A stretch of 64,000 nucleotides of DNA from NCBI RefSeq assembly GCF_007671685.1, contig NZ_VCNL01000004.1:310001-374000 (forward strand), in the 5' to 3' direction. Origin of the DNA: Halorubrum salsamenti. GTDB taxonomy: Archaea; Halobacteriota; Halobacteria; Halobacteriales; Haloferacaceae. Of the stretch, positions 50,567-60,460 are shown one piece after another; positions within the stretch are counted from its first letter, which is position 1; the number at the start of each line of letters is the position of its first letter. The notes below the pieces were generated by a model. The model worked only from the letters and a program-made list of their open reading frames with translations. It ran no database searches and was not told where the DNA came from. The translations under genes were made by a program, and so were the position numbers.

Positions 50567-51637
50567 GTGTACTGGCTCGAACTCGCCGGCGAGGAGGACG
50601 CGTTCGCCGCCCGCGAGGCCGCCGTCGCGGCGACGGGCGTGGAGCTGCTCGCGCCGGGGGTGGCGCGCGCCGGGAGCGTCGGTGACGGGACCGGCGGCAG
50701 TAGGAGCGAGAGCGGCGCGGACCCTCCGGTCCGCCGGCTCGCCTACACCCGCGCCGCCCACGAGGCGATCGCTCGGACCGACGCCGACCTCGACGCCGCC
50801 GCGGCCGCGCTCGACGCGGCGCCGCTCGACCGGACGGGATCCGTCGCGGTCCGCGCCCGCAACGTCCGGAACACGACCGAGGTCTCGACGAGCGCGGCCG
50901 AACGCGAGCTGGGCGGCGTCCTCGTCGACCGCGGGTTCGAGGTCGACCTCGACGGTCCCGACCACGTCCTGCGCGCCCTGTTCGCGGCCGGCGAGCGCGA
51001 CGACCACGAGGCGGTCCCGGGCGCGGACGGCGGCGACGCCGCGGTCTGCGCGCTCGGGTGGGTCGCCGTCGAGGCCGCCCGCGACTTCGCGCCGAAGCCG
51101 ACCGACCGGCCCTTCTTCCAGCCGGGGAGCATGGCGCCGGCCGACGCCCGCGCGTACGCGAACCTCGCCGGCGCCGCGCCCGGGCGGACGCTCCTCGACC
51201 CGATGTGCGGCACCGGCGGGCTCCCCCTCGAAGCCGGGATCGTCGGAAGCGACGTGCTCGCGTGCGACGCCCAAGCGAAGATGGTCCGCGGGACCCGCGA
51301 GAACCTCCGGGAGTACGTGGGATCGGCCTCCGACGCCCCCGACTGGCACGTCGCCCGCGGCGACGCCACGGCCCTCCCCCTGCGCGACGACGCGGTCGAC
51401 GGGGTCGCGTTCGACGCCCCGTACGGCCGCCAGTCGAAGATCGCTCGCCACGAGCTCGCGGACCTCGTCGGGGGCGCGCTCGCGGAGGCGGCCCGGGTCG
51501 CTCCCCGAGCCGTGGTGGTCGCCGACCGCGACTGGCGGGGGGAGGCGCGCGGGGCCGGCTGGGCGGTCGACGCCGCCTTCGAGCGCCGGGTCCACCGGTC
51601 CCTCACGCGGCACGTACTCGTCCTCGATCGGGAGTGA
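50567..51637 (+). CDS. tRNA (guanine-10-N2) methyltransferase, TrmG10/Trm11 type
   Basis: 356 residues. A THUMP-like N-terminal half (to about 180) is followed by a Rossmann methyltransferase with PGRTLLDPMCGTGGLPLEAG, DVLACDAQAKMVRGTRENLR and GVAFDAPYGRQSKIARHELA. In most homologues the last motif is D-P-P-Y-G-R, and here it is DAPYGR. It modifies G10 of tRNA. The start is taken as GTG 50567, since VYWLELAGEEDAFA begins the domain. It is divergent from tbp. Confidence 0.85.
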   Translation: MYWLELAGEEDAFAAREAAVAATGVELLAPGVARAGSVGDGTGGSRSESGADPPVRRLAYTRAAHEAIARTDADLDAAAAALDAAPLDRTGSVAVRARNVRNTTEVSTSAAERELGGVLVDRGFEVDLDGPDHVLRALFAAGERDDHEAVPGADGGDAAVCALGWVAVEAARDFAPKPTDRPFFQPGSMAPADARAYANLAGAAPGRTLLDPMCGTGGLPLEAGIVGSDVLACDAQAKMVRGTRENLREYVGSASDAPDWHVARGDATALPLRDDAVDGVAFDAPYGRQSKIARHELADLVGGALAEAARVAPRAVVVADRDWRGEARGAGWAVDAAFERRVHRSLTRHVLVLDRE

Positions 51638-51804
51638 CGGGCGGATGACGGACGCGAGAGCGGCGCGAGAGCGACTCGGCTTCACCGTCCCGAGAGTGAA
51701 CGAACGGTCGGCGATACACGGCGGGTGAGCGTCGCAGGCGACAAGTTTCAGTTTCACCGTCCCCGCGGGCAACGGTTAAGTGGGCGGCCTGTCGTGATAT
51801 TCAC

Positions 51805-52932
51805 ATGACCGGGGACGCCGGCGGCGACATGCTCTCGTGGGACGAGTCGGTGTTCCGCGACGAGTCGGTGTTCGAGATCGACCACGTCCCCGAGACGTTC
51901 CGCCACCGCGAGAGCCAACTCGAGAGCCTGAAGTACGCGCTCCGCCCCGCCGTCCGCGGTTCCCGCCCGCTCAACACGATGGTGCGCGGCCCGCCCGGCA
52001 CCGGGAAGACCACCGCGGTCCAGAAGCTGTTCGGCGAGCTCGGCGCCCGGACCGACGTGCGAACGGTCCGGGTGAACTGTCAGGTGGACTCGACGCGGTA
52101 CGCCGTGTTCTCGCGGCTGTTCGAGGGTATATTCGACTACGAGCCGCCCTCCTCCGGAATCTCGTTCAAGAAGCTGTTCGGGCAGATCACCGACCAACTC
52201 GTCGAGGAGGACGACGTGCTCGTGGTCGCCTTAGACGACGTGAACTACCTCTTCTACGAGAACGAGGCGTCCGACACCCTCTACTCGCTGCTGCGCGCCC
52301 ACGAGGCGCACTCGGGCGCGAAGATCGGCGTCATCGTCGTCTCCTCCGATCTGGGCCTCGACGTGATCGACGACCTCGACACCCGGGTCCAGTCGGTGTT
52401 TCGCCCCGAGGAGGTGTACTTCCCCGTCTACGACGCCGCCGAGATCTACGACATCCTGTTGGAGCGCGCGAAGCGCGGGTTCCACGACGGCGTCATCGGC
52501 GACGCCGAGTTGGAGCGCGTCGCCGACCTCACCGCCGAGAGCGGCGACCTCCGGGTCGGGATCGACCTCCTCCGCCGGGCCGGGCTCAACGCGGAGATGC
52601 GCGCCTCGAAGACGATCGCCGAGGAGGACGTGGAGTCGGCCTACGACAAGTCCAAACACGTCCACCTCTCGCGCTCGCTCCGCGGGCTCTCGGACTCCGA
52701 GCGCGCGCTGGTCCGCGTGCTCGCCGAGAACGACGGCGAGCGCGCGGGGACCGTGTACGAGGCGTTCCACGACGAGACGGACCTCGGCTACACCCGCTAC
52801 TCGGAGATCATCAACAAGCTCGACCAGCTCGGCGTGATCGACGCGGAGTACGCCGAGGTGGAGGGGCGCGGGCGCTCTCGGGAGCTCTCGCTGGCCTACG
52901 AGGCCGAGGCGGTGCTGGACAGGCTGGAGTAG
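51805..52932 (+). CDS. Orc1/Cdc6 replication initiator
   Basis: AAA+ ATPase of 375 aa. Walker A is NTMVRGPPGTGKTTAVQKLF, Walker B is VLVVALDDVNYLF, and sensor 2 is ESGDLRVGIDLLRRAGLNAE. A C-terminal winged helix includes LDQLGVIDAEYAEV. Haloarchaea carry several such genes; the origin-linked ones lie beside origin-recognition repeats. I see no such repeats in the 170-nt upstream spacer, so this may be an origin-independent paralogue. A TATA-like GGTTAAGTG lies about 28 nt before the ATG. Confidence 0.93.
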   Translation: MTGDAGGDMLSWDESVFRDESVFEIDHVPETFRHRESQLESLKYALRPAVRGSRPLNTMVRGPPGTGKTTAVQKLFGELGARTDVRTVRVNCQVDSTRYAVFSRLFEGIFDYEPPSSGISFKKLFGQITDQLVEEDDVLVVALDDVNYLFYENEASDTLYSLLRAHEAHSGAKIGVIVVSSDLGLDVIDDLDTRVQSVFRPEEVYFPVYDAAEIYDILLERAKRGFHDGVIGDAELERVADLTAESGDLRVGIDLLRRAGLNAEMRASKTIAEEDVESAYDKSKHVHLSRSLRGLSDSERALVRVLAENDGERAGTVYEAFHDETDLGYTRYSEIINKLDQLGVIDAEYAEVEGRGRSRELSLAYEAEAVLDRLE

Positions 52933-52970
52933 CCCGACGCCTTTTCAACCGCTCCCGCACAGTCGGAGGT

Positions 52971-53705
52971 ATGAAGACGAGCGGCGGCAGCGACGCGGCG
53001 AAGCGACGCGCCGGCGAGTCGGCGGCCGAGGCGGTCGACGACGGCGACGTGGTCGGCCTCGGCACCGGGTCGACGGCGGCCCACGCGATCCGGCGTCTCG
53101 GCGAGCGAGTCGATTCCGGCCTCGACGTCCGGGGCGTGGCGACCTCCTTCGCGAGCCGGGAGCTCGCGGCCGACTGCGGGGTCCCACTGCTCGACCTCGA
53201 CGAGGCGGTGGGGACCGACGCGCCCGGCATCGACGTCGCGATCGACGGGGCCGATCAGGTCGCGGTCGGCGGGGAGGGCGACGAAACGGCGACCGGCGTC
53301 GGCCCACTTATAAAGGGCGGCGGCGCCGCCCACGCCCGCGAGAAGCTGGTCGACGCCGCCGCCGACCGGTTCCTCGTCGTGGCCGACCCCTCGAAGGAGG
53401 CGCCGGTCCTCGATCGGTCCGTCCCGGTGGAGGTGCTCCCGGCCGGCCGAACCGCGGTCGCCGAGGCGGTGCGAGCGGCCGGCGGCGAGCCGGTCCTGCG
53501 GCGCGCGGAGCGGAAGGACGGGCCGGTCGTCACGGACAATGGAAATCTCGTGCTCGACTGCGCGTTCGGCGAGATCGACGACCCGGACGCGCTGGCGACG
53601 ACGCTGGCGACGACGCCCGGGGTCGTCGAACACGGGCTGTTCGTGGGGCTCACAGACGAGGTCCACGTCGGGGCGGAGGCGGGCGTGCGGGTCGCGAGGC
53701 GGTGA
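52971..53705 (+). CDS. rpiA: Ribose-5-phosphate isomerase A
   Basis: Interconverts ribose 5-phosphate and ribulose 5-phosphate, 244 aa. Motifs: VVGLGTGSTAAHAIRRLGER, VATSFASRELAADCGVP, DVAIDGADQVA and LIKGGGAAHAREKLVDAAAD (catalytic Glu region uses the Arg-Glu-Lys segment). ATG 52971 has GGAGGT directly before it. It follows orc/cdc6 after 38 nt. Confidence 0.94.
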   Translation: MKTSGGSDAAKRRAGESAAEAVDDGDVVGLGTGSTAAHAIRRLGERVDSGLDVRGVATSFASRELAADCGVPLLDLDEAVGTDAPGIDVAIDGADQVAVGGEGDETATGVGPLIKGGGAAHAREKLVDAAADRFLVVADPSKEAPVLDRSVPVEVLPAGRTAVAEAVRAAGGEPVLRRAERKDGPVVTDNGNLVLDCAFGEIDDPDALATTLATTPGVVEHGLFVGLTDEVHVGAEAGVRVARR

Positions 53706-53784
53706 GGAAAGTCAGCGAGTCGACCGACGCGTCGCTCACCGATCGGCGGTCACGCAAAAAATGAAGAACGGAAAGCGCGTCCGT

Positions 53785-53952
53785 CTAGAGGTCGCGAGGC
53801 TGGACCGTCTTCCGGTCGTTGGCCTCGGCGCGGCGCGCGGCGTCTTCGAGCAGCTCGTCCACTTCGTCGTCCAGCGCGTCGTAGAAGTCCGAAGCGACGT
53901 TCTTGTCGTCCAGGGCTTCCTTGACGGCCGCTTTGACAATAAGGTCTGCCAT
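53785..53952 (-). CDS. Minimal histone-fold protein (DUF1931-like)
   Basis: Only 55 residues: MADLIVKAAVKEALDDKNVA, then SDFYDALDDEVDELLEDAAR and RAEANDRKTVQPRDL. The end NDRKTVQPRDL matches the helix-loop of the histone fold (compare RKTVxxxD in archaeal histones). The small acidic form is known in haloarchaea as a DUF1931-type protein. DNA binding has to be inferred. It is convergent with rpiA. Confidence 0.8.
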   Translation of the reverse strand: MADLIVKAAVKEALDDKNVASDFYDALDDEVDELLEDAARRAEANDRKTVQPRDL

Positions 53953-54139
53953 GCGCTCGACGCTATCCGTCGACAGTTAATAAGAGTTCCTGAATTCGAC
54001 CGCGAGGGAGGCCGTGCGGGCTGTTCGCGGCGGTGTACCGGAACGCTTACTTATAAACTTTGTGAGAGCGAGAGGCGATCGTCGGCCGAGATCGGCTCGG
54101 ATCGATAGGTACGACTCCGTTCGGTCCCGACGAGCGATC

Positions 54140-54925
54140 ATGCGCGACACGCTTGAGGCGCTCGACGCCGGGGAGATCGGCGTCGCGGAGGCGGAATCAC
54201 GGCTCGCGGGCTACGCGACGACGGCGGCGGGGCGGTTCGACGCCGCCCGCGAGGGACGGCGCGGGATCCCCGAGGCGATCCTCGCGGAGGGGAAGACGCC
54301 CGCGGAGGTCGCGGCGCTGACGACGACCGCGGTGGAGACGACGGGCCGCGCGCTCGTCACGCGGGCGGACGCGGACGACGCCGCCGCGATCCGGACAGCG
54401 GTAGCGGATCTCGACCTCGACACGCCGGACCCCCTCGATGCGACCGTCGACCACGACGAACGGACCGACACCGTCGTCGTCCACGGCGCCGGCTTCGAAC
54501 GGCCGGCCCTCGACGCGACCGTCGCGGTCGTCGCGGCCGGCACCGCGGACGCGGCGGTCGCCGGGGAGGCGGCGCTGGTCGCCCGCGAGGTCGGCGCGAC
54601 GATCGACCGGATCGACGACGTGGGGGTCGCGAACCTCGACCGGATTTTGGACCAGCGCGACCGGATCCGCGAGGCGGACGTGGTCGTGGTCGCCGCCGGC
54701 CGCGAGGGGGCGCTTCCGACGGTCGTCGCGGGGCTCGTCGCCGCGCCGGTGATCGCGCTCCCGGTCTCGACCGGCTACGGCGTCGGCGGCGAGGGGATCG
54801 CGGCGCTGGAGGGCGCGCTCCAGTCCTGTTCGGTGCTCACGACGGTGAACGTCGACGCCGGCTTCGTCGCCGGCGCGCAGGCGGGCCTGATCGCCCGTGC
54901 GATCGACTCGGCGTCCGACTCGTAG
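54140..54925 (+). CDS. larB: LarB, nickel-pincer cofactor carboxylase-like protein
   Basis: 261 residues of the PurE-related LarB family, which carboxylates and hydrolyses NaAD in synthesis of the nickel-pincer nucleotide. Motifs: [80 protein letters not shown] and [18 protein letters not shown]. LarC and LarE are not in the window. ATG 54140 is the family start. Confidence 0.88.
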   Translation: MRDTLEALDAGEIGVAEAESRLAGYATTAAGRFDAAREGRRGIPEAILAEGKTPAEVAALTTTAVETTGRALVTRADADDAAAIRTAVADLDLDTPDPLDATVDHDERTDTVVVHGAGFERPALDATVAVVAAGTADAAVAGEAALVAREVGATIDRIDDVGVANLDRILDQRDRIREADVVVVAAGREGALPTVVAGLVAAPVIALPVSTGYGVGGEGIAALEGALQSCSVLTTVNVDAGFVAGAQAGLIARAIDSASDS

Positions 54926-54993
54926 TTCGGGGCGTGGTCCACCGTCAATGCGGGGATCGCGGTGGTTTTGAGGCCGGGAGACAACCCGCTCTC

Positions 54994-55242
54994 GTGTCAG
55001 ATCATCACGTGTACGTCATCGAGTGCGCCGACGGCACGCTCTACACCGGCTACACCACCGACGTGGAGCGGCGCGTCGCCGAGCACGACGCCGGCGAGGG
55101 CGCCAAGTACACCCGCGGCCGGACTCCCGTGACGCTGCGCCACGTCGAGTCGTTCGACTCGAAGTCGGCCGCGATGTCGCGCGAACACGCCATCAAGTCC
55201 CTGTCGCGCGCGGAGAAGGAGCGGCTGATCGGCGACCGGTAG
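54994..55242 (+). CDS. GIY-YIG nuclease family protein
   Basis: 82 residues from GTG 54994. The domain is complete: [20 protein letters not shown] with VYV-x8-YTGYT as GIY-YIG, the Arg in [20 protein letters not shown], and the Glu in [17 protein letters not shown]. It is the UPF0213/YhbQ-type single-domain protein, whose target is unknown. TATA-like GGTTTTGAGG is about 29 nt upstream (leaderless). Confidence 0.88.
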   Translation: MSDHHVYVIECADGTLYTGYTTDVERRVAEHDAGEGAKYTRGRTPVTLRHVESFDSKSAAMSREHAIKSLSRAEKERLIGDR

Positions 55243-55278
55243 CGGGCAGACGCGGAGACGACGCGTCTCCGCTCGGCC

Positions 55279-56169
55279 TCACTCGACGAGCCGCTCGATC
55301 TCCGTGACGAGGATGCCGGTCGCGCCAACCGACTTCAGCTCCGAGATCGTCGCAAACACGTCGCGCTCCTCGACGACGGCGTGGACCGCGACCATGCCGT
55401 TGCCGTCCTCGTCGGCCTCGACGTCCATCACCGTCGGCCCGCCGAGTCCGGGGATCACGTCCTTCACCTCGTCGAGCCGCTCTTTGGGGGCGTTCATCAT
55501 CAGGTACCGGCGGCCGTCGGCCGCGAGCACGGACTCGAAGGCGGTCAGCACCTGCTCGACCTTCGCGTCGTCGACGACATCGGGGCGAGCGAACAGCCGC
55601 ACCGAGGAGTCGAGCACGTCGTCGATCACGGCGAGCCGGTTCACCTTCAGCGTCGTCCCCGTGGAGGTGATGTCGACGATGGCGTCGGCCATGTCGACGT
55701 GGGGGGTCAGTTCGGTCGCGCCCGTCACGGTGACCACGTCGGCGTCGACCCCCACGCGGTCGAGGTAGTCGCGGGTGACCGCCGGGAACTCGGTGGCGAT
55801 CGTCCCGCCGGCGAGGTCCCCGACGCTCCCGATGTCGCCGTCCTCCGGCGCCGCGAGGACGAGCTTACAGGAGCCGTACCCCAGATCGAGTAAGTCGACG
55901 AGGTCGTCCTCCCCCGCCGCGCTCGCGGAGTCGGCGACGCCGCCGGACTCCGCGGCCTGATCGAGGCCCGTGATCCCCACGTCGGCCGCGCCGTCGCGGA
56001 CGTACTCGGGGATGTCGGCCGCGCGCGCGTACAACACCGTCACGTCGGGGTCGACGGTGTCGGCGTACAGCTGGCGGTCGGCGGTCTCCTCGACGTGGAG
56101 CCCCGCGCGCTCTAAGAGCGAGAGCGTCGGATCGTGCAGGCGGCCCTTGTTGGGGACGGCGATGCGCAT
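55279..56169 (-). CDS. hisG: ATP phosphoribosyltransferase (long form)
   Basis: First enzyme of histidine synthesis, 296 aa. It starts [20 protein letters not shown]. It has [48 protein letters not shown] (PRPP loop) and a C-terminal regulatory domain [20 protein letters not shown] that makes the long, histidine-inhibited type. No other his genes are adjacent. Confidence 0.95.
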   Translation of the reverse strand: MRIAVPNKGRLHDPTLSLLERAGLHVEETADRQLYADTVDPDVTVLYARAADIPEYVRDGAADVGITGLDQAAESGGVADSASAAGEDDLVDLLDLGYGSCKLVLAAPEDGDIGSVGDLAGGTIATEFPAVTRDYLDRVGVDADVVTVTGATELTPHVDMADAIVDITSTGTTLKVNRLAVIDDVLDSSVRLFARPDVVDDAKVEQVLTAFESVLAADGRRYLMMNAPKERLDEVKDVIPGLGGPTVMDVEADEDGNGMVAVHAVVEERDVFATISELKSVGATGILVTEIERLVE

Positions 56170-56240
56170 ACCGAGAGCGTCGCGGGGCGACGGGGAAACG
56201 TTTTCGTCCGGGGAGCAGTTCTGAGGGTCGACGCGAGATC

Positions 56241-56547
56241 GCTTATAAACACCGTCAGTGCGGTGGCGCGCGCCTGTGAGCGCCCGAAGGGCGCGAACAG
56301 CGCGTGCGAGGGAGTCGGCCGACCAGAGGGAGGCCGACGAGGCTGGGGAGGAGTGAGGTGCGGTGCCGTGCGGGGCGGGGAGGGACTCAAAGGGGCAGCC
56401 GTGAGGCGGGCGCAGGCGACGCAAGGACCGCAGGGCGGGAGCGAGTGAAACGAGCGACCAACCGAGGACCGCAGCGAGCGTGCGCCCGCCTCACGGCCGG
56501 GGCTTTGGCGGTGTTCGCCGCCGATCTACAGTCGATTATTTATAAAC
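56241..56547. repeat. Dispersed TTATAAA-bounded repeat, long copy 4
   Basis: GCTTATAAAC at 56241-56250 and TTTATAAACG at 56539-56548 bound about 305 bp. It holds the core GAGGCTGGGGAGGAGTGAGG (within 56338-56358) and several GGGxGCGAxxGAA-type hairpin segments. This is the longest copy. It fills the whole gap upstream of hisG, and its right end supplies the last codons of the next gene. Confidence 0.7.
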
Positions 56548-56936
56548 GAGCCGCCGGTTGTGTCGAACCTTCTTCCGACCACCCAGTACGCGACGGGGAG
56601 ACAGCCGGCGAACGCGACCGGCCAGACGGTCAACTGCGAGATCGGATCGGGCGGCGAGACGAGGCTCCCGACGGCCAGCCCGCCGAGACCGGCGACGACG
56701 ACGACAGCGGCGGCTCGTTCCCACCGGGACGGCGGGTACCGGCGGGAGCGCCCGCGGCGCCACCACAGCAGGTAGTAGGCCAGTACGATCCCCGAGACCG
56801 GGGCGAGTACGCCCCAGAGTCCCGGATGGTCGCTTCCGCGGGCGTGCGCGTCGAAGTTGACCCACGCGCCGATCGCGACCCAGACGAACAGCACGAGGGC
56901 CGCGCCGAACGCGGCGACGGGCGTGAGGAGGGACAC
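56526..56936 (-). CDS. Four-pass membrane protein ending in repeat sequence
   Basis: 136 residues with helices [60 protein letters not shown] and [20 protein letters not shown] and short charged loops. The final residues GGSFINNRL are encoded by the TTTATAAATAAT border of the dispersed repeat, so the present C-terminus was created or trimmed by it. Function unknown. Confidence 0.6.
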   Translation of the reverse strand: MSLLTPVAAFGAALVLFVWVAIGAWVNFDAHARGSDHPGLWGVLAPVSGIVLAYYLLWWRRGRSRRYPPSRWERAAAVVVVAGLGGLAVGSLVSPPDPISQLTVWPVAFAGCLPVAYWVVGRRFDTTGGSFINNRL

Positions 56937-57057
56937 GAGTCGGTGTTCGCGCCGACCGCTAATCGGTCTTCCCTTTGAACGTCCACGCGCGATCGATCTC
57001 CGTCGCCGACCCCCTAGCCGCGCCGCTCAAGTGTCTCGCCGTCCAACGACGCGTATC

Positions 57058-59112
57058 GTGAGCGACGCCGACTCCCCCCTCTCCGAGGACCGTCCGACCG
57101 TCGACCGCCCGCTCCGCGTCGACGCCCCGTTCGAGCCCGCGGGCGACCAGCCGGAGGCGATCGAGAAGCTGGTCGAGGGGTTCGAGTCGGGCGCCGACAA
57201 GCAGACCCTCCTCGGCGTGACGGGGTCCGGGAAGACGAACACCGTCTCGTGGGTCGCCGAGGAACTCGATCAGCCGACGCTCGTCTTGGCCCACAACAAG
57301 ACGCTCGCGGCCCAGCTCTACGAGGAGTTCCGCGAGCTGTTCCCGGACAACGCGGTCGAGTACTTCGTCTCCTACTACGACTACTACCAGCCGGAGGCGT
57401 ACGTCGAGCAGACGGACACGTTCATCGACAAGGAGATGTCGATCAACGAGGAGATCGACCGACTGCGCCACTCCGCGACGCGCTCGCTGCTCACCCGCGA
57501 CGACGTGATCGTGGTCGCGAGCGTCTCGGCCATCTACGGGCTCGGCGACCCGGGGAACTACCGCGACATGGCGCTCCGCTTGGAGGTCGGTGAGGAGGTC
57601 GGCCGTGAGCAGTTACTCGCCGACCTCGTCGACCTGAACTACGAGCGCAACGACGTGGACTTCACGCAGGGCACCTTCCGCGTGCGGGGCGACACCGTCG
57701 AGATCTACCCGATGTACGGGCGGTACGCGGTCCGAGTGGAGCTGTGGGGCGAAGAGATCGACCGGATGCTCAAGGTCGACCCGATGAAAGGCGAGGTCGT
57801 CTCGGAGGAGCCCGCCGCCATGCTCCACCCGGCCGAGCACTACTCGATCCCGGACGACCAGCTGGAACAGGCGATCGCGGAGATAGAGGACCTGCTGGAG
57901 AAGCGGGTGAGCTACTTCGAGCGACAGGGCGACCTCGTGGCGGCCCAGCGCATCGAGGAGCGCACCACCTTCGACCTGGAGATGCTCCGGGAGGCGGGCT
58001 ACTGCTCGGGGATAGAGAACTACTCGGTCCACATGGACGACCGCGAGTCCGGCGACGCGCCCTACACCCTGCTGGACTACTTCCCCGACGACTTCCTCAC
58101 CGTCGTCGACGAGTCCCACCAGACGATCCCCCAGATAAAGGGCCAGTACGAGGGCGACAAGTCGCGGAAGGACTCGCTCGTCGAGAACGGGTTCCGGCTC
58201 CCGACCGCCTACGACAACCGCCCGCTGACGTTCGAGGAGTTCGAGGAGAAGACCGATCGGACCCTCTACGTCTCGGCGACGCCGAGCGACTACGAGCGCG
58301 AGACCTCCGACCGGATCGTCGAACAGATCGTCCGCCCGACCCACCTCGTCGATCCGAAGGTGGAGGTGACGGAGGCGATCGGGCAGGTCGAGGACCTCTT
58401 AGAGCGGGTCGACGAGCGGATCGAGCGCGACGAGCGCGTCCTCGTGACCACGCTCACCAAGCGAATGGCCGAGGACCTCACGGAGTACTTCGAGGAGGCC
58501 GGGGTCGACGTGGCGTACATGCACGACGAGACGGACACCCTCGAACGCCACGAGATCATCCGCGACCTTCGCCTGGGCAACATCGACGTGCTCGTCGGCA
58601 TCAACCTGCTCCGCGAGGGGCTCGACATCCCGGAGGTCTCGCTCGTCGCGATCCTCGACGCCGACCAGGAGGGGTTCCTCCGCTCCACGACGACGCTCGT
58701 CCAGACGATGGGGCGGGCCGCCCGCAACGTCAACGGCGAGGTCGTCCTCTACGCCGACCGGGTGACCGACTCGATGGAGGAAGCCATCGAGGAGACCCAG
58801 CGCCGCCGCGAGATCCAGCTGGAGTACAACGCCGAGCACGGCTACGAGGCGACCACCATCGACAAGCCGGTCGGGGAGACGAACCTCCCGGGGTCGAAGA
58901 CGGACACCTCGAACGTCAGCGTCGGCGACGTGGAAAGCGAAGACGAGGCGAAAGCGCAGATCGAAGCGCTCGAAGACCGGATGGACGAGGCCGCGAGCAA
59001 CCTGGAGTTCGAGCTGGCGGCCGACATCCGCGACCGGATCGCCGAGCTCCGCCGCGCGTTCGAGCTCGACGGCGGCGACGACGGCGTGCCGGCGCCGATG
59101 ATCGACGAGTAG
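57058..59112 (+). CDS. uvrB: UvrABC system protein B
   Basis: Nucleotide-excision-repair helicase of 684 aa. Walker A is [19 protein letters not shown]. The damage-probing hairpin is [20 protein letters not shown]. The DEAD-like box is [14 protein letters not shown], and motif VI is [18 protein letters not shown]-terminal UvrB/UvrC contact domain follows ([20 protein letters not shown]). The gene came to haloarchaea from bacteria. GTG 57058 is the family-like start. uvrA and uvrC are not in the window. Confidence 0.96.
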   Translation: MSDADSPLSEDRPTVDRPLRVDAPFEPAGDQPEAIEKLVEGFESGADKQTLLGVTGSGKTNTVSWVAEELDQPTLVLAHNKTLAAQLYEEFRELFPDNAVEYFVSYYDYYQPEAYVEQTDTFIDKEMSINEEIDRLRHSATRSLLTRDDVIVVASVSAIYGLGDPGNYRDMALRLEVGEEVGREQLLADLVDLNYERNDVDFTQGTFRVRGDTVEIYPMYGRYAVRVELWGEEIDRMLKVDPMKGEVVSEEPAAMLHPAEHYSIPDDQLEQAIAEIEDLLEKRVSYFERQGDLVAAQRIEERTTFDLEMLREAGYCSGIENYSVHMDDRESGDAPYTLLDYFPDDFLTVVDESHQTIPQIKGQYEGDKSRKDSLVENGFRLPTAYDNRPLTFEEFEEKTDRTLYVSATPSDYERETSDRIVEQIVRPTHLVDPKVEVTEAIGQVEDLLERVDERIERDERVLVTTLTKRMAEDLTEYFEEAGVDVAYMHDETDTLERHEIIRDLRLGNIDVLVGINLLREGLDIPEVSLVAILDADQEGFLRSTTTLVQTMGRAARNVNGEVVLYADRVTDSMEEAIEETQRRREIQLEYNAEHGYEATTIDKPVGETNLPGSKTDTSNVSVGDVESEDEAKAQIEALEDRMDEAASNLEFELAADIRDRIAELRRAFELDGGDDGVPAPMIDE

Positions 59113-59219
59113 TCGACCGTGACGACCGGGGCCGCGGCCATCCCCACGGCGACTCCGATTCTCGCGCGCCGAAACCTGCGACGCCGGGATTTTTAACTGC
59201 GACCGTCGGAACGCGTCAC

Positions 59220-59750
59220 GTGAAGCGCCGCGCGGTGGCCGCTGGCCTCCTCGCCGTCGCCAGCGCTGGCTGTACCGATCGCCTCCACGACCTGGCGGCG
59301 TCGACGCCGCAAGACCTCGGAGTCCGGAGCCGCTACGTCGACGGCGACCCGCTCGTCGAGGGGCAGAGCGTGCGCTCGCTCCCCGAAGAGCTCCTGACTC
59401 ACGCCGCCTCCTTCCGGTCGAAACCGGAGGCGAAGGCGGCGGTCCTGCCGGACCAGCCGGAGACGATGACGTTCGTCGAGGCCACCTCGTTCGCCGACGA
59501 CGGCGGCGAGTCGGTGCTCGTCGCCGCCCAGCGGCTCACCGCGCCCGAGGTCGAACTGCGGCTTGGCTCGATCAGCCGTACCGGGGACCACTCGCTCCGC
59601 GTCGCCGTCGATCAGGCCGGCGTCCGCGGCGAGGTCGAGACCGACGATCCGGTCGTCAAGACCCTCCTGTTGCGGCTCACCGACGAGCGGGGGCCACCGG
59701 AGCGCGTGATCGTCTCGATCGGCGGCCAGCGCGCCGGCGTCACGATCTGA
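59220..59750 (+). CDS. Putative lipoprotein of unknown function
   Basis: 176 residues from GTG 59220. The short signal ends in a lipobox, GLLAVASAGC. The mature part, VRSRYVDGDPLVEGQSVRSL and LVAAQRLTAPEVELRLGSIS, looks beta-rich. TATA-like ATTTTTAACTG lies about 26-30 nt before the start, fitting a leaderless mRNA and supporting the GTG. Confidence 0.65.
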   Translation: MKRRAVAAGLLAVASAGCTDRLHDLAASTPQDLGVRSRYVDGDPLVEGQSVRSLPEELLTHAASFRSKPEAKAAVLPDQPETMTFVEATSFADDGGESVLVAAQRLTAPEVELRLGSISRTGDHSLRVAVDQAGVRGEVETDDPVVKTLLLRLTDERGPPERVIVSIGGQRAGVTI

Positions 59751-59819
59751 GCGATCGGAACCGGTCCACCGCGCCCGCGTCCCGCGATCGTTTAGTGCCT
59801 CGGCGGTCTTCGACCGGGT

Positions 59820-60419
59820 ATGGTATCCCTCCGTCGTCGCCTCGTCGGCTTCGCGCTGCTCGCCGTCGCCGTCGCCGCGTTCGCGTTCGCGGCCGACATC
59901 GCGCCAGCGGTCGTCCCCGAGTCGGCGGCCGCGTCGGCCGACGCGTCGGTCATCGCTACCACGCCGTTCTCCCTGATCGCTGCGCCGGCCCTCCTCGCGG
60001 TCGGGTCGGTACTCCTCGTCGCCGGTGGAACCGCGCTCGCGGGCGCCGACCTCTCCGCGCGGGCGACCCTCCTCGCGCCCGCCGTCGGGGCGACCGTCGG
60101 GTTCGCGGTCGCGTCCGGACTCCTCGCCGCGCCCGCGGCGGTCCTGCCCGCGTTCGCCGAGACGGGAGCGCTGACGACCGCGCTCGCCGGGGCGCCGGGC
60201 ACGATCGCGGCCGGCGCCGTCGTCGGGGCCGCGATCGCGCCCGTGGTCCGCGCCGCGACCACGGAGGACACGGTCACGCTGCTCGTCGGTGCGGCGCTGC
60301 TACTCGTGTCAATCGCGGCCGCGTCGGGCGACCCGCTCGCACTCACGACCGGGGGCGTCGCCGGCGTCGCCGCCGTGGGGGTCCTCTGGGCGGTCGATCC
60401 GGCGACGTGGCGGCCTTAA
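59820..60419 (+). CDS. Multi-pass membrane protein of unknown function
   Basis: 199 residues, very rich in Ala and Val, with about six hydrophobic helices (FALLAVAVAAFAFAADIAPA, FSLIAAPALLAVGSVLLVAG, TVGFAVASGLLAAPAAVLPA and others). There is no charged motif or signature. A TATA-like GTTTAGTG lies about 30 nt before the ATG. Confidence 0.6.
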   Translation: MVSLRRRLVGFALLAVAVAAFAFAADIAPAVVPESAAASADASVIATTPFSLIAAPALLAVGSVLLVAGGTALAGADLSARATLLAPAVGATVGFAVASGLLAAPAAVLPAFAETGALTTALAGAPGTIAAGAVVGAAIAPVVRAATTEDTVTLLVGAALLLVSIAAASGDPLALTTGGVAGVAAVGVLWAVDPATWRP

Positions 60420-60460
60420 GTCGGGTCGGTCCCCTTATCGAGGGAAGCAAGGGTCAGCGC

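Noticed and set aside
51638-51804. Possible replication origin beside orc/cdc6
   Set aside because: No repeated origin-recognition boxes or AT-rich unwinding stretch are visible in the spacer, only a TATA-like box.
53303-53320. TTATAAA motif inside rpiA as a further dispersed repeat
   Set aside because: It encodes the conserved LIKGGGAAH segment of RpiA and has no repeat core next to it.
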